A DNA stretch of 64,000 nt from Paenibacillus sp. (GCA_017512705.1 JAFWEX010000084.1:186001-250000); one strand, 5' to 3'; shown: positions 16,739 to 25,845, counted from the first letter of the stretch. Numbers and translations are program-made. Notes: a model not told the origin generated them from the sequence alone.

Positions 16739-18199
16739 ATGAGAGAACTTCAGGTTCAAACGAAATATGGTAAGGTTCAAGGCGAGCTTTTACACGGTGC
16801 AAGCGTATGGAAAGGCATTCCGTATGCGAAGCCGCCTGTAGGAGAGCTGCGTTTCCGCGCTCCGGTGCAGCCCGAGTCATGGGATGGGATCAGACAGGCG
16901 ACCGCATTTGGTCCTGAAAATATACAACCGCGCCATGATTCAGAATGGATGGGCGGGCACAAGCCGCCAGAGTCGGAAGACAGTCTATATCTAAACATCT
17001 GGGCACCGGAAAAAGAAAGCAGCCGCTCCCTTCCCGTCATGGTGTGGATCCACGGGGGTTCATTCGTTACGGGATCAGGCAGCCTACCGGTATATGACGG
17101 TACACAGTTAGCCGTTCGCGGTGATGTCATTGTCGTTACTATTAATTATCGTCTTGGACCACTTGGGTTCCTTCATATGGCTCCGCTTGGCAATTCGTAT
17201 GTGTCCAATGCAGGACTGCTGGATCAGGTGGCGGCTCTGCAGTGGGTGAAGGATAACATTGCAGCCTTCGGCGGTGATCCAGAGCAGGTTACCGTGTTTG
17301 GTGAATCAGCAGGTAGTATGAGTATAGCGGCATTGATGGCTATGCCATCGGCTAAAGGGCTCTTCCAGCGTGCCATTATGGAGAGTGGTGCTTCACAATT
17401 TATGCCGGAAGAACAAGCTAACGCTTTACGAGAAGGCATGTTGAGTGTTCTTGGTGTAGATCGGGACAAACTGGAGAAGTTGAACAGTATTCCAGTGGAA
17501 CAGATCATGGCGGCGGCAGAAACAGTGAGACAACAGAGCGGAGCAGGTATGGCTTTATTGTTCCAGCCTGTACTGGATGGTGGGACACTTCCTCAAATAC
17601 CGCTGCAAGCTGTAAGTGAAGGCTCCGCAGAGGGCATCCCAGTACTCATCGGCACAACGCTTCATGAGGGAGCGCTATTTATTCAGCCGAATGTGCCATT
17701 TTCGAACGAAATTGATATGGTGCAGGGCGTTGATTTTATGGCGCCGGATCTGGAGAATCGCGTTGCTATCGCGGATAGTTATCCCAAAACCGCAGATGGA
17801 CAAGCCCAGGTCATGACAGATATGTTCTTCTGGCGGTCAGCGCTGCAGTATGCAACTGCACAGCAGAAGCATGCTCCAGTATGGATGTACCGTTTTGACT
17901 GGGTAATGCCAGATCATCCGCTTCTAAGCAGAGCCATTCACAGCATTGAGATGTTCTTTGTATTTAATAACCTGGATGCGCTGAAATTCATGAATGCCGA
18001 GCCGGATGAAGCGGCTAGAGCTCTTGCTCTTAAGGTGCAGGATGCCTGGATTGCTTTTGCCAAGCATGGTAAACCGCAGACGGCAGGAATGGAATGGCCT
18101 GAATATAGCGAGGATCGGGCAACGCTGATCTTCAACCATGAGATTGAGGTTGTGCATGATCCGGAGGCGTCTAAACGCGAACTGCTGGGTGTTCAGTAG
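16739..18199 (+). CDS. pnbA: Carboxylesterase type B (para-nitrobenzyl esterase family)
   Basis: A 486-residue alpha/beta-hydrolase esterase. The family motifs are all present: KGIPYAKPPVGELRF, the oxyanion segment VWIHGGSFVTGSG, EDSLYLNIW, nucleophile Ser190 in FGESAGSMS and catalytic His401 in RAIHSIEMFFVF. Length equals Bacillus pNB esterase (489). No signal peptide, so it is cytoplasmic. The frame is open 21 codons further upstream, but those codons read as non-protein sequence; the ATG at 16739 opens the conserved MRELQVQTKYGKVQG. The preceding GGAGAGG is 12 bases away, a weak spacing. Natural substrate unknown. Confidence 0.92.
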   Translation: MRELQVQTKYGKVQGELLHGASVWKGIPYAKPPVGELRFRAPVQPESWDGIRQATAFGPENIQPRHDSEWMGGHKPPESEDSLYLNIWAPEKESSRSLPVMVWIHGGSFVTGSGSLPVYDGTQLAVRGDVIVVTINYRLGPLGFLHMAPLGNSYVSNAGLLDQVAALQWVKDNIAAFGGDPEQVTVFGESAGSMSIAALMAMPSAKGLFQRAIMESGASQFMPEEQANALREGMLSVLGVDRDKLEKLNSIPVEQIMAAAETVRQQSGAGMALLFQPVLDGGTLPQIPLQAVSEGSAEGIPVLIGTTLHEGALFIQPNVPFSNEIDMVQGVDFMAPDLENRVAIADSYPKTADGQAQVMTDMFFWRSALQYATAQQKHAPVWMYRFDWVMPDHPLLSRAIHSIEMFFVFNNLDALKFMNAEPDEAARALALKVQDAWIAFAKHGKPQTAGMEWPEYSEDRATLIFNHEIEVVHDPEASKRELLGVQ

Positions 18200-18271
18200 G
18201 GTAGGTATCCTTCATTTCACAAGCAGAGGACATGCGGAGAACTCAGAATCTCAACTCCTAGAAAATAAAAG

Positions 18272-18307
18272 GGCGGCCTCATGAGTAGCATGAGAGGCCG
18301 CCTTTTT
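18272..18307 (+). terminator. Terminator after the esterase
   Basis: GGCGGCCTCATG and CATGAGAGGCCGCC form a long stem with a five-base loop and one small bulge, followed by TTTTTC. Confidence 0.85.
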
Positions 18308-18350
18308 CGGTTATGTGATCATCCTGTAGGAAGGATACACTCTTTATTTC

Positions 18351-19502
18351 CTATTTACGCGAGGCACGTATACGGGCGGCTTCGTCAAAGTAAAAGGAAC
18401 GTTTTCCACCTGAGAACAGCACAACCAGTACATGAATCAACAGTGTGATATAGACAAGAAAGTACATAGTGCTGACACCTAGAGAGATCCAGATAAGATA
18501 AGGCTGAATGACATCATCCTGATAGTTGGGGTACGCATACTTGCTTATCAGCTGAATAAGGGTTAACAGAACCCACGGAGTATAGATGGCGATAAACCGT
18601 TTCAATAGTGCTGGAAGTGAAGGCGTACCACTTTGACGATCGATATAACGAAACCTTAGAACGGCAGAGCCTGGTGTGATGCCGCTTCGGATCCAAGGGA
18701 TAAAGAACAGAACAAGGACCATTGCAGTGGATGTATTCAAGATATCCTGGATATCATTAGATAAGGTGAAGATTGACATGATATTAGTGATAAGCACCAC
18801 AACGATGCCGTCGATAAGAAGGGCGAGCAGTTGGGGAATCGGATAGACACGGTTTTGCTCCACAATTAGCTCACTCTTGGCCTGAATGCTCGCGCGTGAT
18901 GGGAACAAGGACAGCAGCAGTGGGGCTACGAAGAATCCAATCACAGCACCGGAGGTGTTCAGTATCAGATCGTCCACATCAAACAGTCGGTAAGGGCAAT
19001 TGTAATATCCATATAAACCGGTAAGTTGGGTAACCTCGAAAAACAAGGAAAGCCCAAAACCTGCCACAAAGGCGTGTTTCCAGAACGCTCTCTTTTGCCA
19101 GAAGTATCGGATATATATTCCCAAGGGCATGAGTAGCATAACATTGAACAGCACCTGCAGAAATGCGCGGCCCTTTATCATGTTGATCCAGGTCGAGGGC
19201 TGTGATCCGATAATAGGTGTTTCCTTCATGATGTCATTGATGAACATCAACGGAGTTAGATTATAATAGATTGCTTTCGCTGCTGGCCCTGTACAGTTGT
19301 TTCGAGTCGCGGGTAGTGGCAGGGTTACAAGACAGTAAGCAGCCATTAGGAAGAAAATAAAAGAAAAGCTGACGGCAAACCGGGACCAACTGAAGAAGCC
19401 GTCTTTGCGATAACCGTAGATTAACCACGGCACGAGCAGAAACATGGATGCAATGACAAAGATGATAAACGCGGTTTGAATAGGGAAAACATAGGATGAC
19501 AT
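18351..19502 (-). CDS. VanZ-like / RDD two-domain membrane protein
   Basis: A 383-residue membrane protein. The N-terminal half has the VanZ pattern (VLFNVMLLMPLGIYIRY, FGLSLFFEVTQL and DVDDLILNTSGAVIG), the C-terminal half an RDD-like module (LLALLIDGIVVVLI, then PGSAVLRFRYIDRQ and LLKRFI). VanZ of Tn1546 gives low teicoplanin resistance by an unknown mechanism; chromosomal relatives are common in Paenibacillus. The ATG at 19502 is chosen because AAAGGAG ends 9 bases upstream; the frame runs 7 codons further but across that ribosome site. Resistance is not implied. Confidence 0.85.
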   Translation of the reverse strand: MSSYVFPIQTAFIIFVIASMFLLVPWLIYGYRKDGFFSWSRFAVSFSFIFFLMAAYCLVTLPLPATRNNCTGPAAKAIYYNLTPLMFINDIMKETPIIGSQPSTWINMIKGRAFLQVLFNVMLLMPLGIYIRYFWQKRAFWKHAFVAGFGLSLFFEVTQLTGLYGYYNCPYRLFDVDDLILNTSGAVIGFFVAPLLLSLFPSRASIQAKSELIVEQNRVYPIPQLLALLIDGIVVVLITNIMSIFTLSNDIQDILNTSTAMVLVLFFIPWIRSGITPGSAVLRFRYIDRQSGTPSLPALLKRFIAIYTPWVLLTLIQLISKYAYPNYQDDVIQPYLIWISLGVSTMYFLVYITLLIHVLVVLFSGGKRSFYFDEAARIRASRK

Positions 19503-19784
19503 AAGCCGAAACTCCTTTGGCATGAGAGATTGATTTATAGAATGGTTATCTTTTTGAAAAATAGGGTCATAATTAGAGATGTAAAAATTCCCTTAAAATA
19601 GTATTATGATGTGTTACTTTTTTTATCATAAGAGGTTTACCTTAAAGTGAAGGTCATTTTTCCTTTAAATTTTGTTTAAAAATAAGTCTAATGAAGAATG
19701 CAGTGAGCCATTGCATGGAACATCTTGTTGAAATCCCGTATACTTGCAAGATAGCGAAAATGCAGAATGGAGAGTTTGATACAT

Positions 19785-20126
19785 ATGTCTACTTTACCTA
19801 ATTGTCCGAAATGTAATTCGGAGTACACGTACGAGGATGGTCTGTTGTTCATTTGCCCGGAGTGTGCGCATGAATGGTCTGTGGAAGCAGATCAAGGGGA
19901 TGCTGAGGAATCCAAAGTGGTGCGTGATGCCAATGGAAATGTATTGAATGATGGTGATACCGTTACGGTTATTAAAGACCTCAAGGTGAAAGGCAGCTCA
20001 CTTGTTGTAAAACAAGGAACCAAGGTCAAGAACATTCGCCTGATTGAGGGAGACCATGATATTGATTGCAAGATCGATAGCTTCGGTGCGATGAAGTTGA
20101 AATCCGAATTTGTGAAAAAAATCTAA
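19785..20126 (+). CDS. phnA: PhnA/YjdM zinc-ribbon domain protein
   Basis: A 113-residue protein very close to E. coli PhnA (YjdM). The N-terminal zinc ribbon has CPKC (residues 8-11) and CPEC, and the C-terminal KOW-like fold contains the nearly invariant [17 protein letters not shown] and [20 protein letters not shown]. Despite the historical name, no direct role in phosphonate use has been shown for the family. The ATG at 19785 opens the conserved [18 protein letters not shown]; an in-frame ATG at 19767 overlaps the probable GGAGAG ribosome site. Confidence 0.92.
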   Translation: MSTLPNCPKCNSEYTYEDGLLFICPECAHEWSVEADQGDAEESKVVRDANGNVLNDGDTVTVIKDLKVKGSSLVVKQGTKVKNIRLIEGDHDIDCKIDSFGAMKLKSEFVKKI

Positions 20127-20176
20127 GCTGGATTCCAAACGCTATACTTAGGCTCGTCAGCGATTGTAATCTGATA

Positions 20177-20223
20177 AAGAGAACGCTCATTTCTGCATGT
20201 CGTGGAAGTGAACGTTCTTTTTT
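20177..20223 (+). terminator. Terminator after phnA
   Basis: GAGAACG-CTCATTTC pairs imperfectly with GAAGTGAACGTTCTT, followed by a six-T run. Confidence 0.75.
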
Positions 20224-20244
20224 GGGTTGGGCCTAATGGAAGAA

Positions 20245-20272
20245 TGAACCTGAAAAGCATCTGCTTTGTCTA
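20245..20272 (+). promoter_or_regulatory. Candidate ECF-type promoter
   Basis: TGAACC (20245-20250), 16 bases, TGTCTA (20267-20272), about 40 bases before the sigma-factor gene. It resembles the AAC/CGT-type elements used by Bacillus ECF sigma factors, so the sigma factor may drive its own operon. Weak by-eye match. Confidence 0.35.
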
Positions 20273-20309
20273 TAGATTTGAAAAGACGATCTAGAGAAAG
20301 GGGGAAAAG

Positions 20310-20870
20310 ATGTTGAACGAAAGGGAACTGTTCGAATTGTACAACAAGGACGTGTATCGGACCTGTTACTACATGCTCCATCATGCTCAAGATGCAGAAG
20401 ATGTCTGCCACGACGTTTTTGTTACGGTGTTCCGTCAGGACTGGCAGAAGGTGGAGTACAAGAAAACGTGGCTGATGAAAATTACGGTGAACCACTGTCT
20501 CAATTTTCTGAAAAGAGAACAAAAATCAAAGCTGAGGGAAAAAAAGCAGTTTTTGCTCACGCCGCGGCGAACGGCAGATCCGGTGGATATACAGATTGCA
20601 CATGTAGAGGAATCTGCACTGTGGGCGCAATGGGTTCAGGAGCTGCCAGAGAAAATGCGTTCAGCCATACTGCTGCGTTATATGAATGATTTAAGCTTGG
20701 CCGAGATTGCAGAGATTCTTGAAATTCCGACGGGCACCGTGAAGTCAAGGATCTATAAGGCTATTCGTATGTTGAGGAAAAAATGGGATCAAGCTGGTAA
20801 GTCGTATCAGAAAGGAGAGGTATACAGTGAACCATACGGAAAAAAAGTTGTCTCATCATCTGAAAAATGA
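20310..20870 (+). CDS. ECF-subfamily RNA polymerase sigma factor
   Basis: A 186-residue sigma-70 family protein with only regions 2 and 4. Region 2 spans residues 5-75 (LFELYNKDVYRTCYYML, AEDVCHDVFVTVFRQ, KTWLMKITVNHCLNFLKR); region 4 spans 105-165 (LPEKMRSAILLRYMNDLSLA, EIAEILEIPTGTVKSRIYKA). It directs transcription of a small regulon upon release from its anti-sigma partner. The downstream DUF4179 gene starts 44 bases before this gene ends, so the two are translationally linked and the latter is the likely anti-sigma factor. Confidence 0.92.
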   Translation: MLNERELFELYNKDVYRTCYYMLHHAQDAEDVCHDVFVTVFRQDWQKVEYKKTWLMKITVNHCLNFLKREQKSKLREKKQFLLTPRRTADPVDIQIAHVEESALWAQWVQELPEKMRSAILLRYMNDLSLAEIAEILEIPTGTVKSRIYKAIRMLRKKWDQAGKSYQKGEVYSEPYGKKVVSSSEK

Positions 20871-22488
20871 TGCAGATATTTCTTATCCTGATTTTAATGC
20901 CATGTGGGATCAGATCGTACAGGATCAGGAGCGTTACCCAGAACTTCATAGTTCAGCAGGGAATGGGAAGGTACCGCGGCGTTTGAAATGGAAAAAGACT
21001 GTGCTGATCGGAACAGCTGCAGTCATTCTTATGGCGACACCTGTGTATGCAGCAGTGCATTACAATTGGCTTGACCTTTTGGATCATCGGAGCGGTATTC
21101 AGACTGCAATTCAAAATGGACTTGGACAGAAGCTGAATCAGTCAGTGAGTGTACAGGGAGTGACGTTAACACTGGATACAGCCTTTTCGGATGATAATCG
21201 TACGGTAATTCTGTATACACTGAACCCTGGCAAGTATAAGGGGGATACCCTCAGGTTCCCTTCGATTGGTCTAAAGGATGAGACTGGCAAGTTGATTGAA
21301 GGCAGGTACTATCATGATTTTAATCGGGAGGACGGAGAATACAAAGGTTATTTTGAAACGGAGTGGACACCCTCAGGAAACGAGGCCAATGTTGATTTCA
21401 CGGTAAGTGGAATCCAGGTGTTGGCTCCCGAAGAACAGGAGATTAACCTCGATATTTCTCAGCGGAAATCACAGATGTTCGATATCCATAAAGACGGCTT
21501 GGGTAAACTTGCAGTGAGTGTATTCGACGAGAAAGATGATCAAGTGATGTTGTCTACATCTTTAACTTTTGATCAGTCAGAGGTTCCTGATTATGCCTTT
21601 CCTTATTTAAAGATATACGATCAGAAAGGACAGACAATAGAGTGGATTGCGCCGAGTATAAGTGGTAAGCCAGGAGTAAATGGTGAATATCTATCAGAAC
21701 AATTCTATAACCTGGACACGTTAAAGCAGCAAGCCTCATCTTATGTACTCGCTTATCATAAAGAAGAAGGTACAATGAATCAATCACTGGATATCAGTAT
21801 ACGTCTGGATAAAACGGAGATGCTTAGCGGCACGAGTAAAAGGGTACTGAATCTCCCTCTGGAGAAGCAATCGGATGGAGTGGTCGTTAAAGAGGCTATC
21901 ATTACGCCGACTCAAATCCGGGTGACTCTTGATCAGGATAAAGCAATTTTGCAACTGCCATATTTGAAGTTTGATCTGGATGTGAATGGGACCCAGCTGG
22001 AAGGTGCAGTATGGCCTTCGGAGGATTCGAAGCAAATGGAACTTCGTTTTGAAGTAGATCCTGGTCTGAAAATTAATCCAGATACACCAATGACCCTGTA
22101 TGCTCATCATAAAGTCGATTATGTTGAGGGTGACTTTGAGCCGGTTACTCTACCTGCAATAAGTGAGAAACCACAAGTTGTGGATACAAACCTGGGCGGT
22201 TTTATAATCCATTGGACATATTACCTTAAGGACGGAGATTTGTACGTGGAGAGGTATAGTGATAATCCGCATTTTGGTGGGATGAATCAGACCTTTATGC
22301 TCTTAAAGGGTGAACGAAGTTATGGTATGCCTGTTAAGACCCAATTTGCGGGGGACGGAGACAATCAGGGTATTGATCGGTATGAGGAGTATACATCAGA
22401 TACGGCAGTTGTATATCCTTGGATGTACAGTACAGAAGAACCGGAAGGTAAAACGGTCGTGCCCTTAGTGGAAATGAAGAAAGATTAG
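20827..22488 (+). CDS. DUF4179 membrane protein, probable anti-sigma factor
   Basis: A 553-residue protein with a cytoplasmic N-terminus (1-53), one membrane segment (about 55-78, VLIGTAAVILMATPVYAAV) and a long extracytoplasmic beta-rich region beginning with the DUF4179 module (LLDHRSGIQTAIQNGLGQKLN, then VTLTLDTAFSDDNRTVILYTL). Such proteins are nearly always encoded next to an ECF sigma factor and are considered its membrane anti-sigma factor or sensor. The GTG start has AAAGGAGAGG upstream and lies inside the sigma gene. The stimulus is unknown. Confidence 0.85.
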   Translation: MNHTEKKLSHHLKNDADISYPDFNAMWDQIVQDQERYPELHSSAGNGKVPRRLKWKKTVLIGTAAVILMATPVYAAVHYNWLDLLDHRSGIQTAIQNGLGQKLNQSVSVQGVTLTLDTAFSDDNRTVILYTLNPGKYKGDTLRFPSIGLKDETGKLIEGRYYHDFNREDGEYKGYFETEWTPSGNEANVDFTVSGIQVLAPEEQEINLDISQRKSQMFDIHKDGLGKLAVSVFDEKDDQVMLSTSLTFDQSEVPDYAFPYLKIYDQKGQTIEWIAPSISGKPGVNGEYLSEQFYNLDTLKQQASSYVLAYHKEEGTMNQSLDISIRLDKTEMLSGTSKRVLNLPLEKQSDGVVVKEAIITPTQIRVTLDQDKAILQLPYLKFDLDVNGTQLEGAVWPSEDSKQMELRFEVDPGLKINPDTPMTLYAHHKVDYVEGDFEPVTLPAISEKPQVVDTNLGGFIIHWTYYLKDGDLYVERYSDNPHFGGMNQTFMLLKGERSYGMPVKTQFAGDGDNQGIDRYEEYTSDTAVVYPWMYSTEEPEGKTVVPLVEMKKD

Positions 22489-22543
22489 AAAAAGTCACTG
22501 TGATCAGGCGAGAGAAGAGCTCTCGTTTATTCCGAATATAGAG

Positions 22544-22573
22544 TTGACAGTAAATATTTAGGAGAACTATACT
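22544..22573 (+). promoter_or_regulatory. Promoter of the T-box leader
   Basis: Consensus -35 TTGACA (22544-22549), 18 bases, -10 TATACT (22568-22573). Transcription would start near 22580, about 390 bases before the methyltransferase gene. Confidence 0.75.
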
Positions 22574-22579
22574 GGGTAG

Positions 22580-22922
22580 AATTCAATAGCCAAATGCAAT
22601 GATCAGGAGTATTAAGGTATGTGGCATGGTTCAGAGAGCTGTCGATTGGGTGCAAGACAGTCCATCCTATCCCCAACTCACCTGTGAGCAGCAGGGTCGA
22701 AGAGCTATCCTATGGAAGTTTCCTTTGGTTCGGAGAGCCAATATAAACGGATGTTCCATACGATGTATGGCTTAGATGTAGATCCTGACGGGTAGCCTCC
22801 GTCATCAGGCTGTGAGATGTTATGGCAGTTGCGCATGTATAGGGCATCCTGTTCGTGATTCAAGAAGAGTGGTACCGCGAAGGTCAGACCTGTCGCCTCT
22901 TAGCTGAGGCGGCAGGTTTTTT
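22580..22922 (+). ncRNA. T-box riboswitch leader, probably tRNA-Leu (CUC specifier)
   Basis: A full T-box leader of about 340 bases. Stem I shows the AGTA motif (22608-22611), the distal AGAGAG (22633-22638) and TTGGGTG elements, and on its 3' side the loop AACTCACC. Reading AA-CTC-A in the usual specifier context gives CUC, leucine, at 22677-22679. Stem III is CTGACGG/CCGTCATCAG near 22786-22808. The T-box core is AGAGTGGTACCGCGA (22866-22880); its TGGT would pair with tRNA ACCA, fitting discriminator A of tRNA-Leu. A strong terminator (22888-22922) follows. Uncharged tRNA would favour readthrough into the methyltransferase gene. The T-box call is firm; the amino acid is probable. Confidence 0.88.
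22888..22922 (+). terminator. Regulated intrinsic terminator of the T-box
   Basis: ACCTGTCGCCTC-TTAGCT-GAGGCGGCAGGT, a 12-bp stem with one mismatch, then six T residues. Its 5' strand overlaps the antiterminator alternative. Confidence 0.85.
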
Positions 22923-22969
22923 GGTTTTATGATCATATCTCCATATTAATCAAAGGCGGGTGCAGCATT

Positions 22970-23782
22970 ATGGAAAGATCACGTGTGGTGGACTATTATT
23001 CCTCATTTGATGAGTGGGGGAGACTGGATCGAGAACCATTGGAGTTTATCATTAACATGCATTATATTCTGGAGTCACTTCCGGACACAGGTCTTGTGCT
23101 GGACAATGGGGCAGGGCCAGGGAAGTATGCGATGGAGCTTGCCTCATTGGGGTATCGGATCACGTTGTCAGATTTGACTCCTGCATCTGTGGATATAGCC
23201 AGACAGAAGGCAAATGAAATGGCTTTGACGAAGCAGTTTGACGGTTTTCATGTGCTGGATGCGACTCACTTAAACGGGATTGCAGACGAGACATACGATG
23301 CGGTGCTCATGCTAGGGCCGATGTATCATTTGCAGCATGAAGAGGAGCGTGAGGCTGCTGTCCAAGAGCTGCATCGTGTAACCAAGCCGGGGGGAGTCGT
23401 TTTTGTGGCATTTCAGAGCCGAATGCGGATGAGTATCAATTCACTACAGTCCCCGAAGCATTGGAAGCCTCACGACAAGATGGAAGCTATCCGCTCTTTT
23501 GTAGAGAAAGGTACGTTTGATCATCAGGACCAAGGGCGATTTACAGGAGCATATTATTTTCATGTGCAGGATGTTGTACCGTTTATGGAACAGCGTGGCT
23601 TCGAGACCGTTCATCTGATTGGCTCATCCAGCCTGAAAGCAATACTGACAGATGACCAGGAGAGATACTGGAAGGAGCGCGGTGAGGAGCAGGACCTGCT
23701 TCACTATCTGATTGAAGCGGCCAAGGACCCTTCTATATTGGGGATTTCCTCTCACCTGCTGTATATTGGTACAAAATTGTAG
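22970..23782 (+). CDS. Class I SAM-dependent methyltransferase under T-box control
   Basis: A 270-residue Rossmann-fold methyltransferase. SAM-binding motif I is VLDNGAGPGKYAMELA (about residues 43-58), motif II ITLSDLTP, motif IV YDAVLMLGPMYHL, and a post-motif LHRVTKPGGVVFVAF. It has the look of UbiE/YcgJ-type small-molecule methylases; the substrate cannot be read from sequence. Its only upstream control element is the T-box, an unusual partner since T-boxes usually precede aminoacyl-tRNA synthetase, biosynthesis or transporter genes. It is monocistronic, with a terminator at 23836. Confidence 0.88.
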   Translation: MERSRVVDYYSSFDEWGRLDREPLEFIINMHYILESLPDTGLVLDNGAGPGKYAMELASLGYRITLSDLTPASVDIARQKANEMALTKQFDGFHVLDATHLNGIADETYDAVLMLGPMYHLQHEEEREAAVQELHRVTKPGGVVFVAFQSRMRMSINSLQSPKHWKPHDKMEAIRSFVEKGTFDHQDQGRFTGAYYFHVQDVVPFMEQRGFETVHLIGSSSLKAILTDDQERYWKERGEEQDLLHYLIEAAKDPSILGISSHLLYIGTKL

Positions 23783-23835
23783 TTGAAGAATAAAAGTATA
23801 GGTGAACTTCCATCATAGACAAAATAAAGCGAGGC

Positions 23836-23867
23836 ACCCTCTGGAAACAGAGGGTACTTGTTTTTTT
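23836..23867 (+). terminator. Terminator after the methyltransferase
   Basis: ACCCTCTG-GAAA-CAGAGGGT, a perfect 8-bp stem capped by a GAAA tetraloop, followed by a T-rich run. Confidence 0.85.
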
Positions 23868-23968
23868 CCTCAAAATAGTTCAATATAAAGATAAATAACA
23901 AAAGGTGATCTACTTACAATAGGTTAGATTAACGAACGGATCGCTTCATTTACAGGGAGGAACATACC

Positions 23969-25021
23969 ATGGAAATCGGAATCAGTACATTTGTGGAAAC
24001 AAACCCGGATGTAAATACAGGAGAATTAATCAGTCATGCACAGCGTATTCGGGATGTCGTGGAAGAGATTGTTTTGGCAGATCAGGTGGGACTGGATGTA
24101 TACGGCGTGGGGGAGCATCATCGTGCTGATTATGCCGCTTCATCGCCAGCTGTAATTCTGGCAGCGGCAGCTTCTCAAACCAAAAATATCCGCCTGACGA
24201 GTGCCGTAACCGTGCTATCATCAGATGATCCAGTGCGTGTATTTCAGGACTTTGCAACGCTAGATGGCATCTCCAACGGACGTGCAGAAATTATGGCAGG
24301 ACGTGGATCATTTATTGAATCTTTCCCGCTGTTTGGTTATGAATTGAGTGACTATGACGAATTGTTCGATGAGAAGCTGGATCTGCTCCTGAAACTGACG
24401 GAGTCGGAAAAGGTCACTTGGTCGGGTAAACACCGCCCTTCCTTCAACAACCTCGGCATCTATCCACGCCCAGTGCAAGAAAAGCTTCCGGTCTGGATTG
24501 GCAGCGGCGGTAATCAGGAATCCGTTGTTCGTGCAGGTCTGCTTGGATTGCCGCTGGTGCTTGCAATCATCGGTGGTCGTCCAAAACAATTCGCACCTCT
24601 GGTGGAGTTGTACAAAAAAGCTGCTGCTCATGCCGGACACGATGCCTCCAAGTTGACCGTAGCTTCTCACTCCCACGGCTTTATCGCCGATACAACAGAT
24701 GAAGCAGTGGAGAAGTTCTTCCGCCCAGCACAAGCCGTTATGAACCAACTGGGACGCGAACGTGGGTGGGGACATTACGGCCGGGAGACATTTGATGCGG
24801 CACGCAGTCTGGAAGGTGCGCTGTACGTAGGGGATGTGCAGACGGTCGCTGAGAAAATCATCTATCTGCGCAAAGAAGTCGGTATCACTCGTTTCATGTT
24901 GCATACACCGCTTGGAACGCAGCCGCATGATGAGGTGATGCACGCCATTGAACTGCTTGGCAAGGAAGTTGCACCAATCGTACGCAAGGAGATTGCCCGC
25001 TGGGAAGCGGAGAATGCCTAA
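23969..25021 (+). CDS. LLM-class flavin-dependent oxidoreductase (luciferase-like)
   Basis: A 350-residue bacterial-luciferase-like TIM barrel. Diagnostic segments are VGLDVYGVGEHHRADYAASSP near residue 45, VTVLSSDDPVRVFQDFATLD, GRAEIMAGRGSF and PVWIGSGGNQESVVRAG. Members use reduced FMN or F420 to oxidise varied substrates; this subgroup (with GEHHR) is FMN-dependent in characterised cases. Monocistronic, good ribosome site (GGGAGGAA), strong terminator downstream. Substrate unknown. Confidence 0.9.
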   Translation: MEIGISTFVETNPDVNTGELISHAQRIRDVVEEIVLADQVGLDVYGVGEHHRADYAASSPAVILAAAASQTKNIRLTSAVTVLSSDDPVRVFQDFATLDGISNGRAEIMAGRGSFIESFPLFGYELSDYDELFDEKLDLLLKLTESEKVTWSGKHRPSFNNLGIYPRPVQEKLPVWIGSGGNQESVVRAGLLGLPLVLAIIGGRPKQFAPLVELYKKAAAHAGHDASKLTVASHSHGFIADTTDEAVEKFFRPAQAVMNQLGRERGWGHYGRETFDAARSLEGALYVGDVQTVAEKIIYLRKEVGITRFMLHTPLGTQPHDEVMHAIELLGKEVAPIVRKEIARWEAENA

Positions 25022-25116
25022 GCTTATTAAAATAGTCCTTAGACGAGCATCTTCGATATGTGAAAAATAAAGCTTTAGCAGCGTCATATTATAAACTTGC
25101 TTAATGTGTTAACAGG

Positions 25117-25161
25117 AGCAGGGTTTCAGCCCGTATTAATGGGCTGAAACCCTGCTCTTTT
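25117..25161 (+). terminator. Strong terminator after the LLM oxidoreductase
   Basis: AGCAGGGTTTCAGCCC and GGGCTGAAACCCTGCT form a perfect 16-bp stem around an 8-base loop, then CTTTT. Confidence 0.9.
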
Positions 25162-25225
25162 GGTGTCTCAGCTATTTCAATTCCTTCGAGTCAGAAGTAG
25201 GATAACATCGTGCAGTGTATTCTGA

Positions 25226-25693
25226 TTAATCCGTCGTCTCAGACTCATATTGCTCACGGTGCTGCTTCTTCATCCGGATATATTCCTCATCCTCTTTGGC
25301 GATCTCCCATTGCGCTTTGAATATGGCTGCAGCCTCGGCCTTCACGGGATCGTTTTGATAGGGTAAGATCGAACCATCTTCCTTCGAATATTTGCGTCCT
25401 CCTTTGTGATTGGTATATCGTCTCGCTCGTGTGTAACCCATCTGTAGGAATTTACGAGCCATATCCATGCCGACAAAGTCGTTTTTCTGTTTATACTCCA
25501 AAAATAGTTCATAGATTTTCTTCGAAGACTCCTTCGCAATCCCGGGCGTTTTGAACCGCCAGTACGGTAGAATCTCGCTTTTATACGGCTCCACCATCAG
25601 CACACCCTGCTCACCTCGGCCCACTGTATATAATTCGGGCTGCTTGCGCAAATCCAGCTCTTCGTAGTTGAGACTGTAATCGAATTTTTTCAT
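25226..25693 (-). CDS. DUF4385 family protein
   Basis: A 155-residue basic, soluble protein with the features of the DUF4385 family: DYSLNYEELDLRKQPELY at the start, YKSEILPYWRFKTPGIA, and the Arg/Lys-rich GYTRARRYTNHKGGRKY. No function is known; relatives occur in bacteria and in some phages. AAGGAGGAA precedes the ATG. Monocistronic. Confidence 0.8.
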   Translation of the reverse strand: MKKFDYSLNYEELDLRKQPELYTVGRGEQGVLMVEPYKSEILPYWRFKTPGIAKESSKKIYELFLEYKQKNDFVGMDMARKFLQMGYTRARRYTNHKGGRKYSKEDGSILPYQNDPVKAEAAAIFKAQWEIAKEDEEYIRMKKQHREQYESETTD

Positions 25694-25802
25694 CCAATAG
25701 GTTCCTCCTTGAGACGATCTATAGTTGTTATCTTTGATTCGTTCAGCTGTTAATGTCGTTTACCCAGTCTTATTAGGAGCGAAAATAAAGGATTAAATAA
25801 AA

Positions 25803-25845
25803 TTGACATATTATATGTCTTGTGTATAATGACATATAATATGTC
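25803..25845 (+). promoter_or_regulatory. Promoter with twin palindromic operators
   Basis: TTGACA (25803-25808), 16 bases, TATAAT (25825-25830). Two near-identical perfect palindromes flank the -10: GACATATTATATGTC (25805-25819) and GACATATAATATGTC (25831-25845), with centres 26 bases apart. A dimeric repressor on each would lie over the -35/spacer and the initiation site. The XRE-like protein encoded next is the natural candidate. Confidence 0.8.
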
